In this document: positions 32,521 through 44,100 of the stretch, piece by piece
How positions within the stretch are numbered: the first letter of the stretch is position 1
How the letters are laid out: each line of letters starts with the position of its first letter
Assembly (NCBI RefSeq): GCF_963583255.1
Contig: NC_084810.1
Span: 8,215,751-8,279,750, forward strand
DNA: 64,000 bases
Reading direction: 5' to 3'
DNA from: Pyrus communis
Taxonomy: Eukaryota > Streptophyta > Magnoliopsida > Rosales > Rosaceae
Notes under the pieces: generated by a model
The model's input: the letters and a program-made list of their open reading frames with translations, nothing else
The model's database searches: none
Told to the model about the DNA's origin: nothing
Made by a program: the position numbers and the translations under genes

Positions 32521-34384
32521 TTAAGTACCATTTTGAAGGGTGTCATCACCGGTGAACCGCTGATTCTTAACGAATTTTGAAACAAGCAAACCGAATAAGA
32601 ATGCAGCAGCCACAGGGGACACTTTCATAGGATTGGTACGATGACGACTGATGAAATAATACTGCACCGCCGAGCAAACGCATTGAGCAATGGCAACGCA
32701 TAATCCAGTAATTTCAGCAAACGTACCAAAAAGCCCGTTGTCTGGTGGTGGATGGTAAAAACACAATAGTATTCCCCTCCTCCTCAGTACAATTCTTTCC
32801 TTTTTACCTTTGTGAACGAGCTCCCACATGCAAACAAGTATACCCACGATTGCCAATAGCATGCCAGTCAGTGCATAGTCAGGCTTACTTGGGGAGGAAG
32901 CCTGATCAAAACCAGCAGACAGCATCTCGATGACAAGGCTAGTGAATAACAGGATCCACGTTGATAAAGTAGCCTGCACAAGTTATACCAACTTCATTAA
33001 CATGAGTCATGTCAGAAAATTGAAGGATGATTACTCTAATGTCGAATAAGCCGAAAAGCATGATGGTATGAAACAGCTATGGGTTCTGATTTGGGAAAAA
33101 AAGTAGGGGCAACACAAATTTTTTAATAATATTAATATTTTAAGAGATTCTTGACTATTGTTGGATTGTTAAAAGAAAAATTATTGTTAAAAAATGCACG
33201 TGGCAGACATAGAAAAGAGTACGGAGTGTCCACCTAAGTTATTTTTGCTCATAATCTTTAAATGATAGTTAATGATTTTTATTTTATTTATTACTGTTAA
33301 AAAAATTTAAATTTTAAAATTTATGTAATAGATAAACAAAAAATATTAAAATTTAAACCTTTTTAATAGTAATAATTAGGATGGTGAAAACTATCACCAC
33401 TTGAAGGTGGTGAGCTAAAATACATTCTAATAAAAAGTAATATAAGAAAGATTAAATTTTTTAAACTAAATTTACAAATTAAATGATATCACTAATAAGA
33501 AATAAACACGTTTTGAGTTAGAAAAAAATTGATCTTCCTAACATTACTCTCTAATAAAATAATGTTTTTTTTATTCCAATCAGTAGAAGATCCGCTCTCT
33601 AGATAAAAACCAGCTGACAGAAGCTCTTAGACCAATACCTCGTCGTGTTGCTCGTCAACCTCATCATTTTCATCGCGGGAGTTAATGTCAAGTACAAAAG
33701 AACCACTGGGATTTGAATTATAGAGACCCTGCAATCAAGAGTTGTAATCACCCAAATTACTTCAAAGTTGATTTGAAATTTCAAAAGATAAAACCAATAC
33801 GAGAAGAAAATATTTGCTTGAGCGCTAAGACAAGGAAAGCTTGATCAAAGAATAAATTAATATGGTGCGCACCTCTCCAACTGCACCACTTTCAGAAAGC
33901 TCAGGTTCGGATGACTTGGTTAGGTGGCGTGAGTTAACATCCTCGCCAGTCGGAATTGGAATTGCATCCTCGGTTGTATTTGTCTCGTTCATCTCCCAAC
34001 TACCTTTGGCTGCACAACCGTATATGAACTAGAATCATACAGAAATAACTGTAACATAACCCGAAAAAAAAAAAAGAAAAAAAAAAAAAAAAGAGAAGCC
34101 AACCAACAGGCAAACGCAGTACCGCGCACCTTCCTCAAATTTATACGCAGCTATAACAATCAAGAATGCGGTCCGCAACTTCAGCAAGGCCTGCGAGTTG
34201 AAATAAAAGACGAAAAATGAGTTGGGAACGGTGCACATACAAATTTGGTATAGGGGAACTAATGAACTTAATTGATTGGAGAGAGAGAGAGAGAAAGGAC
34301 CTGAGCAGCAACCTCTCCTCCAACGACGGGATCGACACCAACATTGCTGTCTTTCGGATAACCTCCCATCGTCTCTGTTTCCAT
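32521..34384 (-). CDS. Unrecognised four-pass membrane protein (intact family member, copy E)
   Basis: Five exons on the minus strand join in frame: 34384-34301, 34190-34130, 34009-33873, 33728-33639 and 32973-32521, giving 274 residues. Every junction has GT and AG. Residues 1-28 are hydrophilic (METETMGGYPK...). 29-48 hold a short hydrophobic stretch (RTAFLIVIAAYKF). 49-124 are acidic and Ser/Asn-rich (MNETNTTED; SNPSGSFVLDINS). 125-274 carry the conserved part: hydrophobic segments at about 130-142, 157-177, 205-231 and 243-259, a basic loop HKGKKERIVLRRRG, FYHPPPDNG, and a C-terminus RFTGDDTLQNGT. I do not recognise the family and assign no function. Four damaged or partial paralogues lie at 10.7-26.8 kb. 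A TATA box lies about 110 nt above the start. Confidence 0.75.
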
Positions 34385-34492
34385 CTTACAAGAACTTCCT
34401 TCCCCGCCGGTGTCTTTTTTTTTTTTTTTTTTTTTTTTTTTTGTTTTTGTTGAGACAGGATTCTGTTTAACGTGGACAGTGCTCTCTTTCAT

Positions 34493-34506
34493 CTATATAT
34501 ATAAAG
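34493..34506 (-). promoter_or_regulatory. TATA box of the membrane-protein gene
   Basis: The minus strand reads CTTTATATATATAG, a strong plant TATA box, about 110 bp upstream of the chosen start codon at 34384. This leaves room for a 5' leader of about 80 nt. The leader would contain a poly-A stretch (poly-T 34417-34442 on the plus strand). Confidence 0.55.
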
Positions 34507-34853
34507 TGAGAAGGATTAAAAGGTATAAGTAAGAAAAAGAAGACGTACTAAAGATCTGAGAAGTTTCATCTATGAAAAATTAGATTTTAATCCTTGAAGT
34601 TTCAAAAAATATCTTATTCAAGATTAAAAATTGATTTTAATTTAATACCAACATATATATCCGTTGTCTTTTTTTTTTTTTTTTTTTATATATATATTTA
34701 TAATTTTATGAATTTAAATTTTATGAAAATATTATAAATTTTAATTCTCATTATGGTGAGCATCTTATATAAGAAAATATTTTCGTGGATATTTTCGGTA
34801 TATTTATGATTTTGCATATTTTCTTATCTACCACTAATTCATTAAATATATTT

Positions 34854-35120
34854 AGGTACAAACATTTCGGTACACTGGGCTAGTATAATATGTTTAGGTA
34901 CGAATATTTCAGTACACTAGTTTAATATAATATATTTAGGTACCGACATTTCGGTACACTAGTTTAGTATCATATAGTTAGGTACAGAATTTTTGGTACA
35001 CTTATGTTTTTACATATTTTCTTATGTGTCACTAATTCACTACAATATATTTAGGTACGGGCATTTCGGTACACTAATTTAGTAAAATATATTATGATAC
35101 AGATGTTTAGGTACACTAAT
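34854..35120. repeat. 42-bp minisatellite
   Basis: Units starting AGGTAC-A-CATTTCGGTACAC and ending TA-TATATTT repeat head to tail at 34854-34895, 34896-34937 and 34938-34979. A shortened unit lies at 34980, then a flanking segment (CATATTTTCTTATGTGTCAC), itself also found before the array (34818-34850), then two more units to about 35120. The unit contains the inverted pair AGGTAC / GTACAC. Confidence 0.8.
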
Positions 35121-35614
35121 TAGAGAAAGTTAAATAAAATTAATGAACTAAAATGTGTATAATAATAAATTTAAAATTTAATGTAATAACATTAAATAAG
35201 TTATCTATTAAATATAAAAACAAAAATATAATATGATTTTGATTTTTTTTTATGAATTTTATATGAATTTAAATGAAGTACACATTAAGGGACTAAAATC
35301 AATATTCAATCTAACAAGTTTTTATTAAATTTTAATCTTCTTGAATGATTAAAGTTCTAAAACCCTTTAATCTTAATACCAAATGTGCTTTATTGAAGGT
35401 ATTCTTTGGAATATTCAGCATTTAAAGCAGCAATTAAGTTCGATTGAGTTTATTTTCACTCCCCGTGTATGAGGCTATACATCAAGTGATGTCTTATGTC
35501 ACGCTTGTTGTGGGCTATCATATGTGGGATTGCTTTGAACTTGAGTGGTTATTTAACTCTCTGGCTTCTACTACAAACATTTCAATTCTTATTTAATAAT
35601 ATTTACTCTTTGAC

Positions 35615-35661
<47 letters not shown>

Positions 35662-37200
35662 GTGAAAAATACATTCTGTGGTTATAGGGATACTTCGTGG
35701 TACTTACCAGGAAATACTAAGGGAATACCAAATATGACTAAAAATAAAGAAAGTTGAATTTAAAATTAATATTTATTTTCCTTTTCTTTTCATGGTTCTC
35801 GTATTCGAAACCGTTGCTCCGGGAAGACGAAGAAGATGATGGTTCATGGTTCAAGGGAAGCCCAAAAAGATGATGGTGGTATGGCTTTTGATTCGGGAAA
35901 AGAAGGAAGGGATACACAATTTTTTTAATAAAATTAATTGTTCTCTCCCCCCGTCTAAACTACGTATAACTAAACTACATTTTAATGAAAGATTGATGCA
36001 AAAGGAATGTGTAAATTAAATTGTATGAAAGTTGACGATTGGATTATTGTTTTTATATTTTATTGATGACACATCATTTAATTTGCAAATTCAGTTTACT
36101 TAACATTACTCTTAATAAAATCCTTTTTTGTCAATCAAAAGATGATGAATTTTTTTTTTTTTAATCTTCTATCACAAAGTAAAATTATAACAATAAATTA
36201 ATTTTGCATAAAATAAATTTCAAGATTTTTTAAAAGTATCATCTACATACACGATCCTAACAAAATAATCTAAATAACGTGTTGCAGAAGGAAGGACGAA
36301 AGAGCAAGGAAACCGGAGGGATGAAATAGCGTGCTCGTCACTGGGAAAGACTCAACAGCCAGCCACGGAGCAAGACTGAAAATGTATAATTACAACCTAA
36401 TTAATATAATTTCACAACAACAAAAAATCATAGATAATAATGTAATTCACAAAATTAAATTTTGTTATTTTTTTTATTTAAGTGATTCGAAGATATATTT
36501 AATATAAAACAATATGAATGATAAATAAAATTTTAGTATTTATGAGAATCAATAAATAATTACAACCTAATTAATATTCAAAAATTACAATTAAATTCCA
36601 AGGACTAGAGTTAGTTTATAATCTTAGACAATGTTTTATTGAAAAAGTAAGCTTTATCAAGGATTGGAATATAATTTTCTGTAAAATTAAGGACTGATTT
36701 GACATTAATGAAATTATTTTAAAAGCAGTTAAAAAAAAAAACTAAGGCTAAACTTGTGTTTGGTAAATGAAAAATGAAGTGCTTTTTGTCAAATCATGAG
36801 TCTAAAAGAAAGCCAAAAAAGTTCTACCCTTGCTTATAAAAAAAAATATCATTTTTTTTACAGCAGATCAACCCTAAACTAATCCTAAAGCTCAGCACCA
36901 CAAATTTTAATCTTAATACCAAATATCATAAATTTCCCTTCATTTACAAATTTATAATGCCCTTTTGTGATAAGTTACAGTTGAATTAAAAGGAGTTAAA
37001 GGTAAACCAACACGTTTTTAAATCTTAAACAAAAGCTAAAAACCTTACGCGTTAGTGAAAGAAAGAGTGTTGATTACGGGTGGAAGGAAAACGGTTGGAA
37101 GTCGCCACTACTTCCAAGCACACAAGAAATAAAATAAAATAGAATTTAAAATTAATATTATTATCTTCCCCTTTGACCTGGAAGTCAAATGTTTACATCA
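35121..37200. other. AT-rich intergenic DNA
   Basis: No gene is seen. It contains an AT dinucleotide run at about 35629-35658 and one short copy of the dispersed G-box repeat at about 36270-36325 (AAATAACGTGTTGCAGAAGG and GAAAGAGCAAGGAAACCGGA). Several poly-A and poly-T tracts occur. Confidence 0.6.
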
Positions 37201-37202
37201 TG

Positions 37203-37286
37203 GACAATGACCTTTCTGATTGAGTCGCATCTTTCTCACCGATTGACAATGACCTTTCTGATTGATTCGCATCTTTCTCACCCATT
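37203..37286. repeat. 42-bp tandem duplication
   Basis: Two head-to-tail copies of a 42-bp unit starting GACAATGACCTTTCTGATTG (37203-37244 and 37245-37286) differ at two positions. Confidence 0.85.
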
Positions 37287-37304
37287 ATTGGGAACAGGAC
37301 TTGG

Positions 37305-37445
37305 CAGCAGCCACTTCTACTTACATTTAATCTCAGATAGACACGTGTTTAAATTTTGATTAAAATTACGTCCAATCTTGGGTAGGCACGTGTCCAAAGT
37401 TTTGATTTTCCATCTAAAATTGGGTGTAAGTAGAAGTGACTGCTG
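37305..37445. mobile_element. 141-bp MITE
   Basis: Terminal inverted repeats of 21 bp differ at one position: CAGCAGCCACTTCTACTTAC on the left (37305) and CAGCAGTCACTTCTACTTAC read from the right end (37445). Two internal copies of GACACGTGT / GGCACGTGTCC-type sequence are also inverted. It has no coding capacity. Confidence 0.7.
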
Positions 37446-37616
37446 AATGTTCAGCCAAGTTAATTCCATTTATTGGGATGAGATCGTTTCCAAATTCTTT
37501 AGAATCCTCACATTTTACTTGTTTGTTATTGCAAAGTCAATTTTCATTAGGTACCAATTTTATATTTATATTGAATTTATTTCTTTAGAGTGCAAGGAAG
37601 GTTTATAGTAGGAGTG

Positions 37617-37803
37617 TTTTTTTTTTTTTTTTTTTTTTTTTTTTTGAACAAACGATCTACACTAAGGGGGGAGTCGGCACAAAGCCTCATAATGAACTAC
37701 TAATAATATGGTTCAATTTCGCCTTTAAGGATAATCGAACCTAAGACCTCTCACTTACAAGTGAAGACAAATACAATTAAATCGTAATATAAAGTGGCTA
37801 ATT
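37617..37803 (-). mobile_element. SINE-like element, copy 2, with poly(A) tail
   Basis: On the minus strand it runs from about 37803 and ends in 28 or so A residues (poly-T 37617-37645). It contains CTTCACTTGTAAGTGAGAGG followed by the B-box-like TTAGGTTCGATTAT, and near the tail TAGTGTAGATCGTTTGTTC. The poly(A) end and B box fit a pol III-transcribed retroposon. Related copies lie at 21.9 and 48.66 kb. Confidence 0.65.
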
Positions 37804-37910
37804 TAAAACCAATGTTAGGTGTGACGTTCTAATTAGTTATTTGGTCTCTATTCTTAATGAATACTAATATATGTTGAGTTCTAATTAGTTGTTTTGTCTC
37901 TATTAGTTTA

Positions 37911-38070
37911 AAGGAAAGCTAATGAAAAAAAACTTGGAAAACTTTGAGTTTTAACGATAAGGACAAAATAAAGGGTAAAGTGAATAGTATTAGGATTGAC
38001 TTTTTAGTGTAAAAATATGGTTTTTCGTTAAAGTGAACAATATCGGAAATTTTTCGTTAAAGTTCCCTTT
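37911..38070. mobile_element. Short MITE, Rosaceae-abundant type, copy 1
   Basis: The right end reads GTTTTTCGTTAAAGTGAACA and TTTCGTTAAAGTTCCCTTT; the left end AAAGGAAAGCTAATGAAAAA is the imperfect inverse. The middle has GGACAAAATAAAGGGTAAAG and GGATTGACTTTTTAGTG. A second copy lies at 48210-48367. From memory this family is very common in Malus, Pyrus and Prunus; that is recollection, not shown here. Confidence 0.7.
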
Positions 38071-38202
38071 GTTTATAAGACTATAAGGAAGGGCTATTAG
38101 ATGTAAGGAAGGGCTAACTTATAATTGACCTATTGTACAAAGGTATAATGTAATTGAAATTGGGATATATACGGTTGTAAGGAAGGACTAATTTTCCTTT
38201 TC

Positions 38203-38497
38203 ATGAGAGTTTGAAGAGTTTTAAAAATCTAAATGACATGTAACCATGGTCTAAGCGCTAGGGATGCAATCATGAATGTTTATATATTCTTTTACATTTT
38301 TCAACTTGTGCATTAATTATTATGAATTTTTATTTATTTTGAACTCCCCTTAAAAACACTATTCATGAGGGTTTGTATAGTTTTAAAAATTCAAACAACG
38401 ATGTACTCATCAAAGCGTAAAAGATGCGATCATGAGCGTTTGCATATTCTTTTCACATTTTTACACTTGTAAATGAATTATTATGATTTTTTAATGT
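38203..38497. repeat. Divergent direct duplication
   Basis: Two copies about 160 bp apart: ATGAGAGTTTGAAGAGTTTT-AAAA-TC / ATGAGGGTTTGTATAGTTTT, each followed by GATGC(A/G)ATCATGA and ATATTCTTTT-ACATTTTT and by AATTATTATGA-TTTT. It is non-coding. Confidence 0.6.
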
Positions 38498-38499
38498 AA

Positions 38500-38790
38500 T
38501 TGTGGGGCCACACCATATCGACTTTTAACGATCTGAACCGTCTATTTTCAAGTTGGATCTCATAGATTATCCTTATAAAATATTAGCCAAATCGGAAATA
38601 TTTGAGACATCTAATTGAGTTCAAAGAAATTAACAAATACTTTATTCTATAAGAAACAATGAAATTTCAGCATGATAATTAAATAGGCAAATATTTCAGA
38701 TCAAATTGAATTTTAACAAGAATGATTTATGAATCAAGACGTACAAAATAGACAGTTTGGATCGTTAAAATTCGACGTAGAATGTACCCT
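38500..38790. repeat. Dispersed repeat, copy 2
   Basis: It shares TTAGCCAAATCGGAAATATT, TCTAATTGAGTTCAAA, TTTATTCTATAAGAAA and GAATCAAGACGTACAAA with 22990-23235. The gypsy element at 38855 inserted just to its right. Confidence 0.6.
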
Positions 38791-38854
38791 ACAACTAGTC
38801 CCTATTTTTACACATGGAAATCTCTTTGGGTAAAGAGCCTGATCAAGGCAATAT

Positions 38855-41033
38855 TGTGACAGCCCGTCCCGAATTATTCATACCGTAGATGTAATTACGA
38901 TTTTGCCCCTAGTGGTTATGTTTCATTTTGGGGTGATTGTTTTGTGGGCTTGTTGGCTGCATTTGGACCACACACACTCTCATCCTCATCTCCTTCCCGT
39001 ATCCTTCTCTGTTATGAACTCTCTCTCTCTTTCTCTCTTCTTCTTCTTCTTCTTTTTTGTATGGACAAGACCCAAAACCCCTGAAAACGTTATAGATTGA
39101 GGTGGAAATCTATACCTTTGTGTTTGTGAGGACCATACAAGTTCAATCATACCAATTTCAGTTAGGAAATCCTTTGATTTCACGTTGAACCAAAGAATCC
39201 CGATTTTGGTCACTGTTCATGCACACGTGAAATGTTGTGTTTCAGGGAATTTGAAGCTTGTAGGAAGCTTAGTGAGGTCCTTAGGAAGCTTAGGGTGGTT
39301 CGTTGGAAGGATTTGGACGTCGGGATCGTGAGTTGCAGGTTTGGCCGGATTTTGTGAAGTTTTTACGGCGAGATTCCGTGAATTTCAGGGCTTGAAAGTG
39401 GTAAGGTTTTGTTCTACTTGTTGTAAACTTCATTTTGGTACCAACTTCATGAAATTTGGTTAAAAAACAAGTGAGAAATGAAGGTTTGAAAATTTTCCTA
39501 TTTTCCGGCGATGGCATCGGAGGTGTGCTGGAGAAGAAGATAGAATATTTTGTCAGTTTGGACGAATATTCTTAATGGCATTGGTTAACTTTAATGGAAT
39601 CTGTTAGTTTTAACGGAATGTTCCCTAACGCCGTTAGGGTTGCCACACGTGCGCCAGGCACGTGCCCGCGCATGGCCGGTGCGTCTGGTCGTGCCTTGGC
39701 CGGCGCGTGGGGGTGTGTGTGACATCAAAAAATTATTTTAAAAATATGGGGATGTTCGTGAGGTTGAGTAGATCACGTTGGTGTATTCACATACCCCATT
39801 TGAGCATTGTATGAGAAGTTATTACGTAGTTTTGGTTATGTACTTTAAATTGACGTTTTTATAGTTGTTTCGCATATAGGTGAGACCTATCCCCAAGACG
39901 AGCGCAGTTACTCGAGGCAAGGGGGTTACGACCCTTCCACATACCAGTGAGTGGGCTTTTGGTTTTCCGTATATACCTATATACTTATGGTTTTTTCCAG
40001 AAAATGTTATGGAATGTTTATATGTTTTAAATGCCATGCATTGCGTTTGCCTATTTATTTATGCATTAGTAGTTGCATATATGTATATTTGGTGTTGCGG
40101 ACGCATAAGTAAGTGTCAGGTAAGTTATAGTTATAGTTGTGACGTAGTGGTTATATGAGATACATAGAGAGCTCATAACATGCACCCCCGGTGTTAGTGC
40201 TTCCGCCCAGAGTAGGGCACAGTCCTTTACGTGATGTTCACCTCCCGCACCACACGCTCATTTTGGATCCAAGTTAGGTGCACAGTCCTGTCGTACAGAC
40301 CACTATAGATGGTTCCGACTTATAGGTGACCTGCGATTATTCGCCCAATCTTCACGTGATCGTAGCACTTGAGCATATTTATTTACACCCAGTCCTGTCG
40401 TACAGACCACTTTAGGTGGTTCCGACTTGTGTGCAGGTATAGTTAGTGAGTTGGGGATTTGAGCTCTAGATTCAGCCGTATAGGTCACGTTAAATGACTC
40501 CGGCTGACATCTTACTTGCATTGATTGACATTACCTAGGTTACTTACTGTTTTTGTAGAGACATGGCATATTTTTTCCGAGCATGTTTTCGATATATGTG
40601 TATATTCTATTTTATGGGAAATTGTACAGGTTTTACGGCGAGGGGTTAGAACTTTTGTAAATGAAATGATTTTGAAAAGCTTTGTTTTTGCCCACTCACA
40701 CTTTCTGTTTTGCGCCCCTCCAGGTTCTAGTTTGGGTTGCTCCTTTGGTGGCTTACGAGGAATCCACGACATATTTGACAGATTATATCCAGTGTAGGAC
40801 CATCTCTGGGTGTGTTTAGCTAGTGTTTGTTCCTCTGGACTACATTAGGCTTTCTGTACTCTGAATATTGTTGTCACACTTACACTTGCACTTGTAAGTT
40901 AACTACGTTGTTTAGTAGTTTGATTTTTATTTTTTCGTACTTTTACTATTATATTTTGCTTCTGTATTGTGCATTTGGCTACGTCACCCTCACGTGACGG
41001 CCATCACGCCTAGATTTCGGTCGGGGTGTGTCA
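38855..41033 (+). repeat. 5' LTR of gypsy element 1
   Basis: 2179 bp, starting TGTGACAGCCCGTCCCGAA. The right half contains repeated modules: CAGTCCTGTCGTACAGACCA followed by GGTGGTTCCGACTTGTG-type sequence at about 40285 and 40390, and a related TATAGGTCACGTTAAATGACT at about 40481. The segment at 40442-40480 (TAGTGAGTTGGGGATTTGAG and following) is missing from the 3' LTR. Confidence 0.9.
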
Positions 41034-41036
41034 GTT

Positions 41037-41048
41037 TGGTATCAAAGC
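41037..41048 (+). other. Primer-binding site of gypsy element 1
   Basis: TGGTATCAAAGC three bases after the LTR end resembles the complement of the 3' end of initiator methionine tRNA (TGGTATCAGAGC, which is what the second element has at 60603). One G-to-A change is present here. Confidence 0.75.
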
Positions 41049-41113
41049 ATAGGTTTGGCAGTCCTGCATATTTTGTGAGTGTTCTAATTGTTTTAGTGTC
41101 TTCTGTCATAACT

Positions 41114-44100
41114 ATGCCGCCTCGTAGGGAACCACATCGCTCTCCTGAGCCTAGTTTCCCCGATGTAGCCCAATTGAGGGAAGCTATTGCTACCGCTATT
41201 CAGTCGGCGCTCCGTCCTCCCTAGATGACTCATCTGGAGACTATGTACAATTTGAAGCTGGATAAGTTTGAGGGCCCCGAGGGTTTTGACGGAGCTGAGC
41301 GGTGGCTATATCATATTGAAAAGACTTTTCGAGTGTTGCATAATCAGGGGAATCTTCCTGTTGAGAAGTGGGTTGAGACCACATCATGGTTTTTGGGTAA
41401 GGAATCGTCATCTTGGTGGGAATAGGAGGTCTGTCGTTTGACCCCAGAAGAAAGGGTTGACTGGGAAGTGTTTAAGCATTTGTTTCGGAAAATGTTTGTG
41501 CCTCATGAGTACATTGATCGTAAAAAGCAAGAATTCACCGAGTTGAGGCAAGGGAAGTTAACGGTGAACGAGTATTATCGAAGGTTCACTGATTTATCTA
41601 GTTATTATCCGAAGGTTGCTGCCAATCCGAGTGAGATGCTTCGTCATTTTCGTTTGGGTACTAAGAAGAAGTGGCGTTCTATGGCGACCACTACCCTTTG
41701 CGAATCTTATCAGGAGTTCTATGAGATTCTGTTGAGGATTGAGGATTCCGAGAACATGCCTAGTGAGAGTGAGGAAAAAGAAAAAGATGGCAATCAGAGG
41801 AAAGACGACAAAGGCAAGGGTCAGGCATCTCTAGGACCTTGCAAGACCCAGAGTTTTAAGCGAGGTGGGACTAGTTCCAGTTCTTCCAGCGGTGGTTTTA
41901 GTGCCATTGGTCAGGGAAGAGGTGGTAGATTTGTTGGGGTCCTAGAGGCCAGAGACATGGTGATACTGGTAGAGGAAGGGTTCCGGTTTACCGCAGGTGT
42001 AATAATCAACATTTTGGAGAGTGCTGGAGGGGCAGCGGTGGTTGTTTCATTTGTGGGCAGATGAGACATCGAGCTGCAAATTGTCCCCAGAGTCAGTTGA
42101 GGCCCCAACAGTCTTTCTTGCTACCACCTGCATCGATCCAGCAGGTTCCAGGCCCTGGTCCTTATGGTCAGACGGGTCGTGGTGGTGCCTACTATTATCA
42201 AGCTGATGCCATTCCTTATGCTTTTGGACAATATTCGTATCCTTAAGATCCTTATTCTCAGAGTGGGTATCCTCTGTTTTCAGGTGGTTATATGTCGTAT
42301 CCTCTTATTCCGGCGGGTGGATCTCAGTGGTACCAGGGACGACAGCTTCAACAGGGAGAGATTGCTACTAGTAATACGGGATCCTTAAGGCAGTCTGGTC
42401 AGCCTAGCTAGGGGCATAATGTGCAGAGTCGTGGTGGTCAGACTAGTAGAGGTCGTGGTGGACGACAACAGACCTAGGGACGTATCCACAATATTTCTCT
42501 ACAGGATACTCAGAATAATCCAAACTTGATCATGGGTATGTGAAATATCCTTGGTTATTTTGCTAGAGTATTGATTGACTGTGGTGCTACCCATTATGTT
42601 ATTTCTTATACATTTGCTCAAGTGACGCAACCTCACCCTTCACCTTTAGGGTATGATTTAGAGTTTGCTATGCCTAGAGGGGAGAGATGCATTGTTGTTT
42701 GTGTGTATCCAGGATGTCCAGTGATGGTGGAGGATGTGGTTATGCCAGCTGATCTTATCTCGTTAGATATTGTTGATTTTGATGTGATTTTGGGCACGGA
42801 TTGGTTGCACTTCAATCAAGCCAATATAGATTGTTATAGGAAAACAGTCACCTTCCATCGTCCTGGATTACATGTGGTTACTTTTGTGGGTGAGCAGAGT
42901 GGGGTGAGACATAGCGTTATTTCTGTTGTGCGAGCAAAAATGTTGTTATCAAAAGGCTGCCAGGGATACATAGCTTATGTGGTGTTAAACGATGTTGCTC
43001 CTACTAGCGTGGAGATGTAAAAGTAGTCAGGCATTTTCCTGATGTTTTCCCTGATGATTTACCTGGATTGCCGCTAGACCGAGATGTAAAGTTCACCATT
43101 GATTTGCTTCCAGGTACTAATCTTATATCCTTGACTCCTTATCATATGGCTCATGCTGAGTTGAGGGAATTGAAAGTCCAGTTACAGGAATCAGTGGATA
43201 AAAGTTTTATTCAGCCTAGTACTTCACCCTGGGGAGCTCCAGCATTGTTTGGGAGGAAGAAAGACGGGACTTTAAGGCTATGTATTGATTACCGGCAATT
43301 GAATCGGGTAACAATTAAAAATCGTTATCCATTGCCGCGTATAGATGATTTGTTTGATCAGCTTTGAGGTGCTTGTGTATTTTCCAAGATTGATTTGAGG
43401 TTTGGTTATTATCAGTTGAAAATCAGTAGTGAGGATATCCCTAAGACAGCTTTCAGGACTTATTATGGTCATTACGAGTTTCTGGTAATGCCATTTGGGT
43501 TGACGAATGCACCAACAACTTTTATGGATTTGATGAACCGAGTATTCCAGCCGTATTTGGATAGGTTTGTCATTGTCTTCTCTGACGATATCCTGGTATA
43601 CTCTAAGTCTAAATCTGAGCATGTTCGACATCTTACTTTGGTATTGAAGAGGTTGAGGGAACACCAACTGTATGCTAAGTTTAGCAAGTGCCAATTTTGG
43701 TTAGATCAAGTGGCATTCTTGGGACACGTCATATCTTCTCAAGGTATTTTGGTGGATCCTCAAAAGGTAGCAGCTGTTGAGAATTGGGAGCAGCCACGGA
43801 TCGTCACTGAGGTACGAAGTTTTCTTGGTTTAGCAGGTTATTACCAACGGTTTGTTAAGGACTTTTTTTTCCGTGATTGCTTTACCACTGACGAAGTTAA
43901 CAAAGAAGGATGTTAAATTTGAGTGAGATGATAATTATGAGCGGAGTTTTCAGCAATTGAAGTATTGTCTCACTCATGCACCTGTTTTGGCACTCCCAGA
44001 TAATAGTGGTAATTTTGAAGTCTATAGCAATGCTTCCTTAAATGGTCTGGGATGTGTGCTGATGCAGCATGGTAGGGTGATTGCTTATGCTTCACGACAA

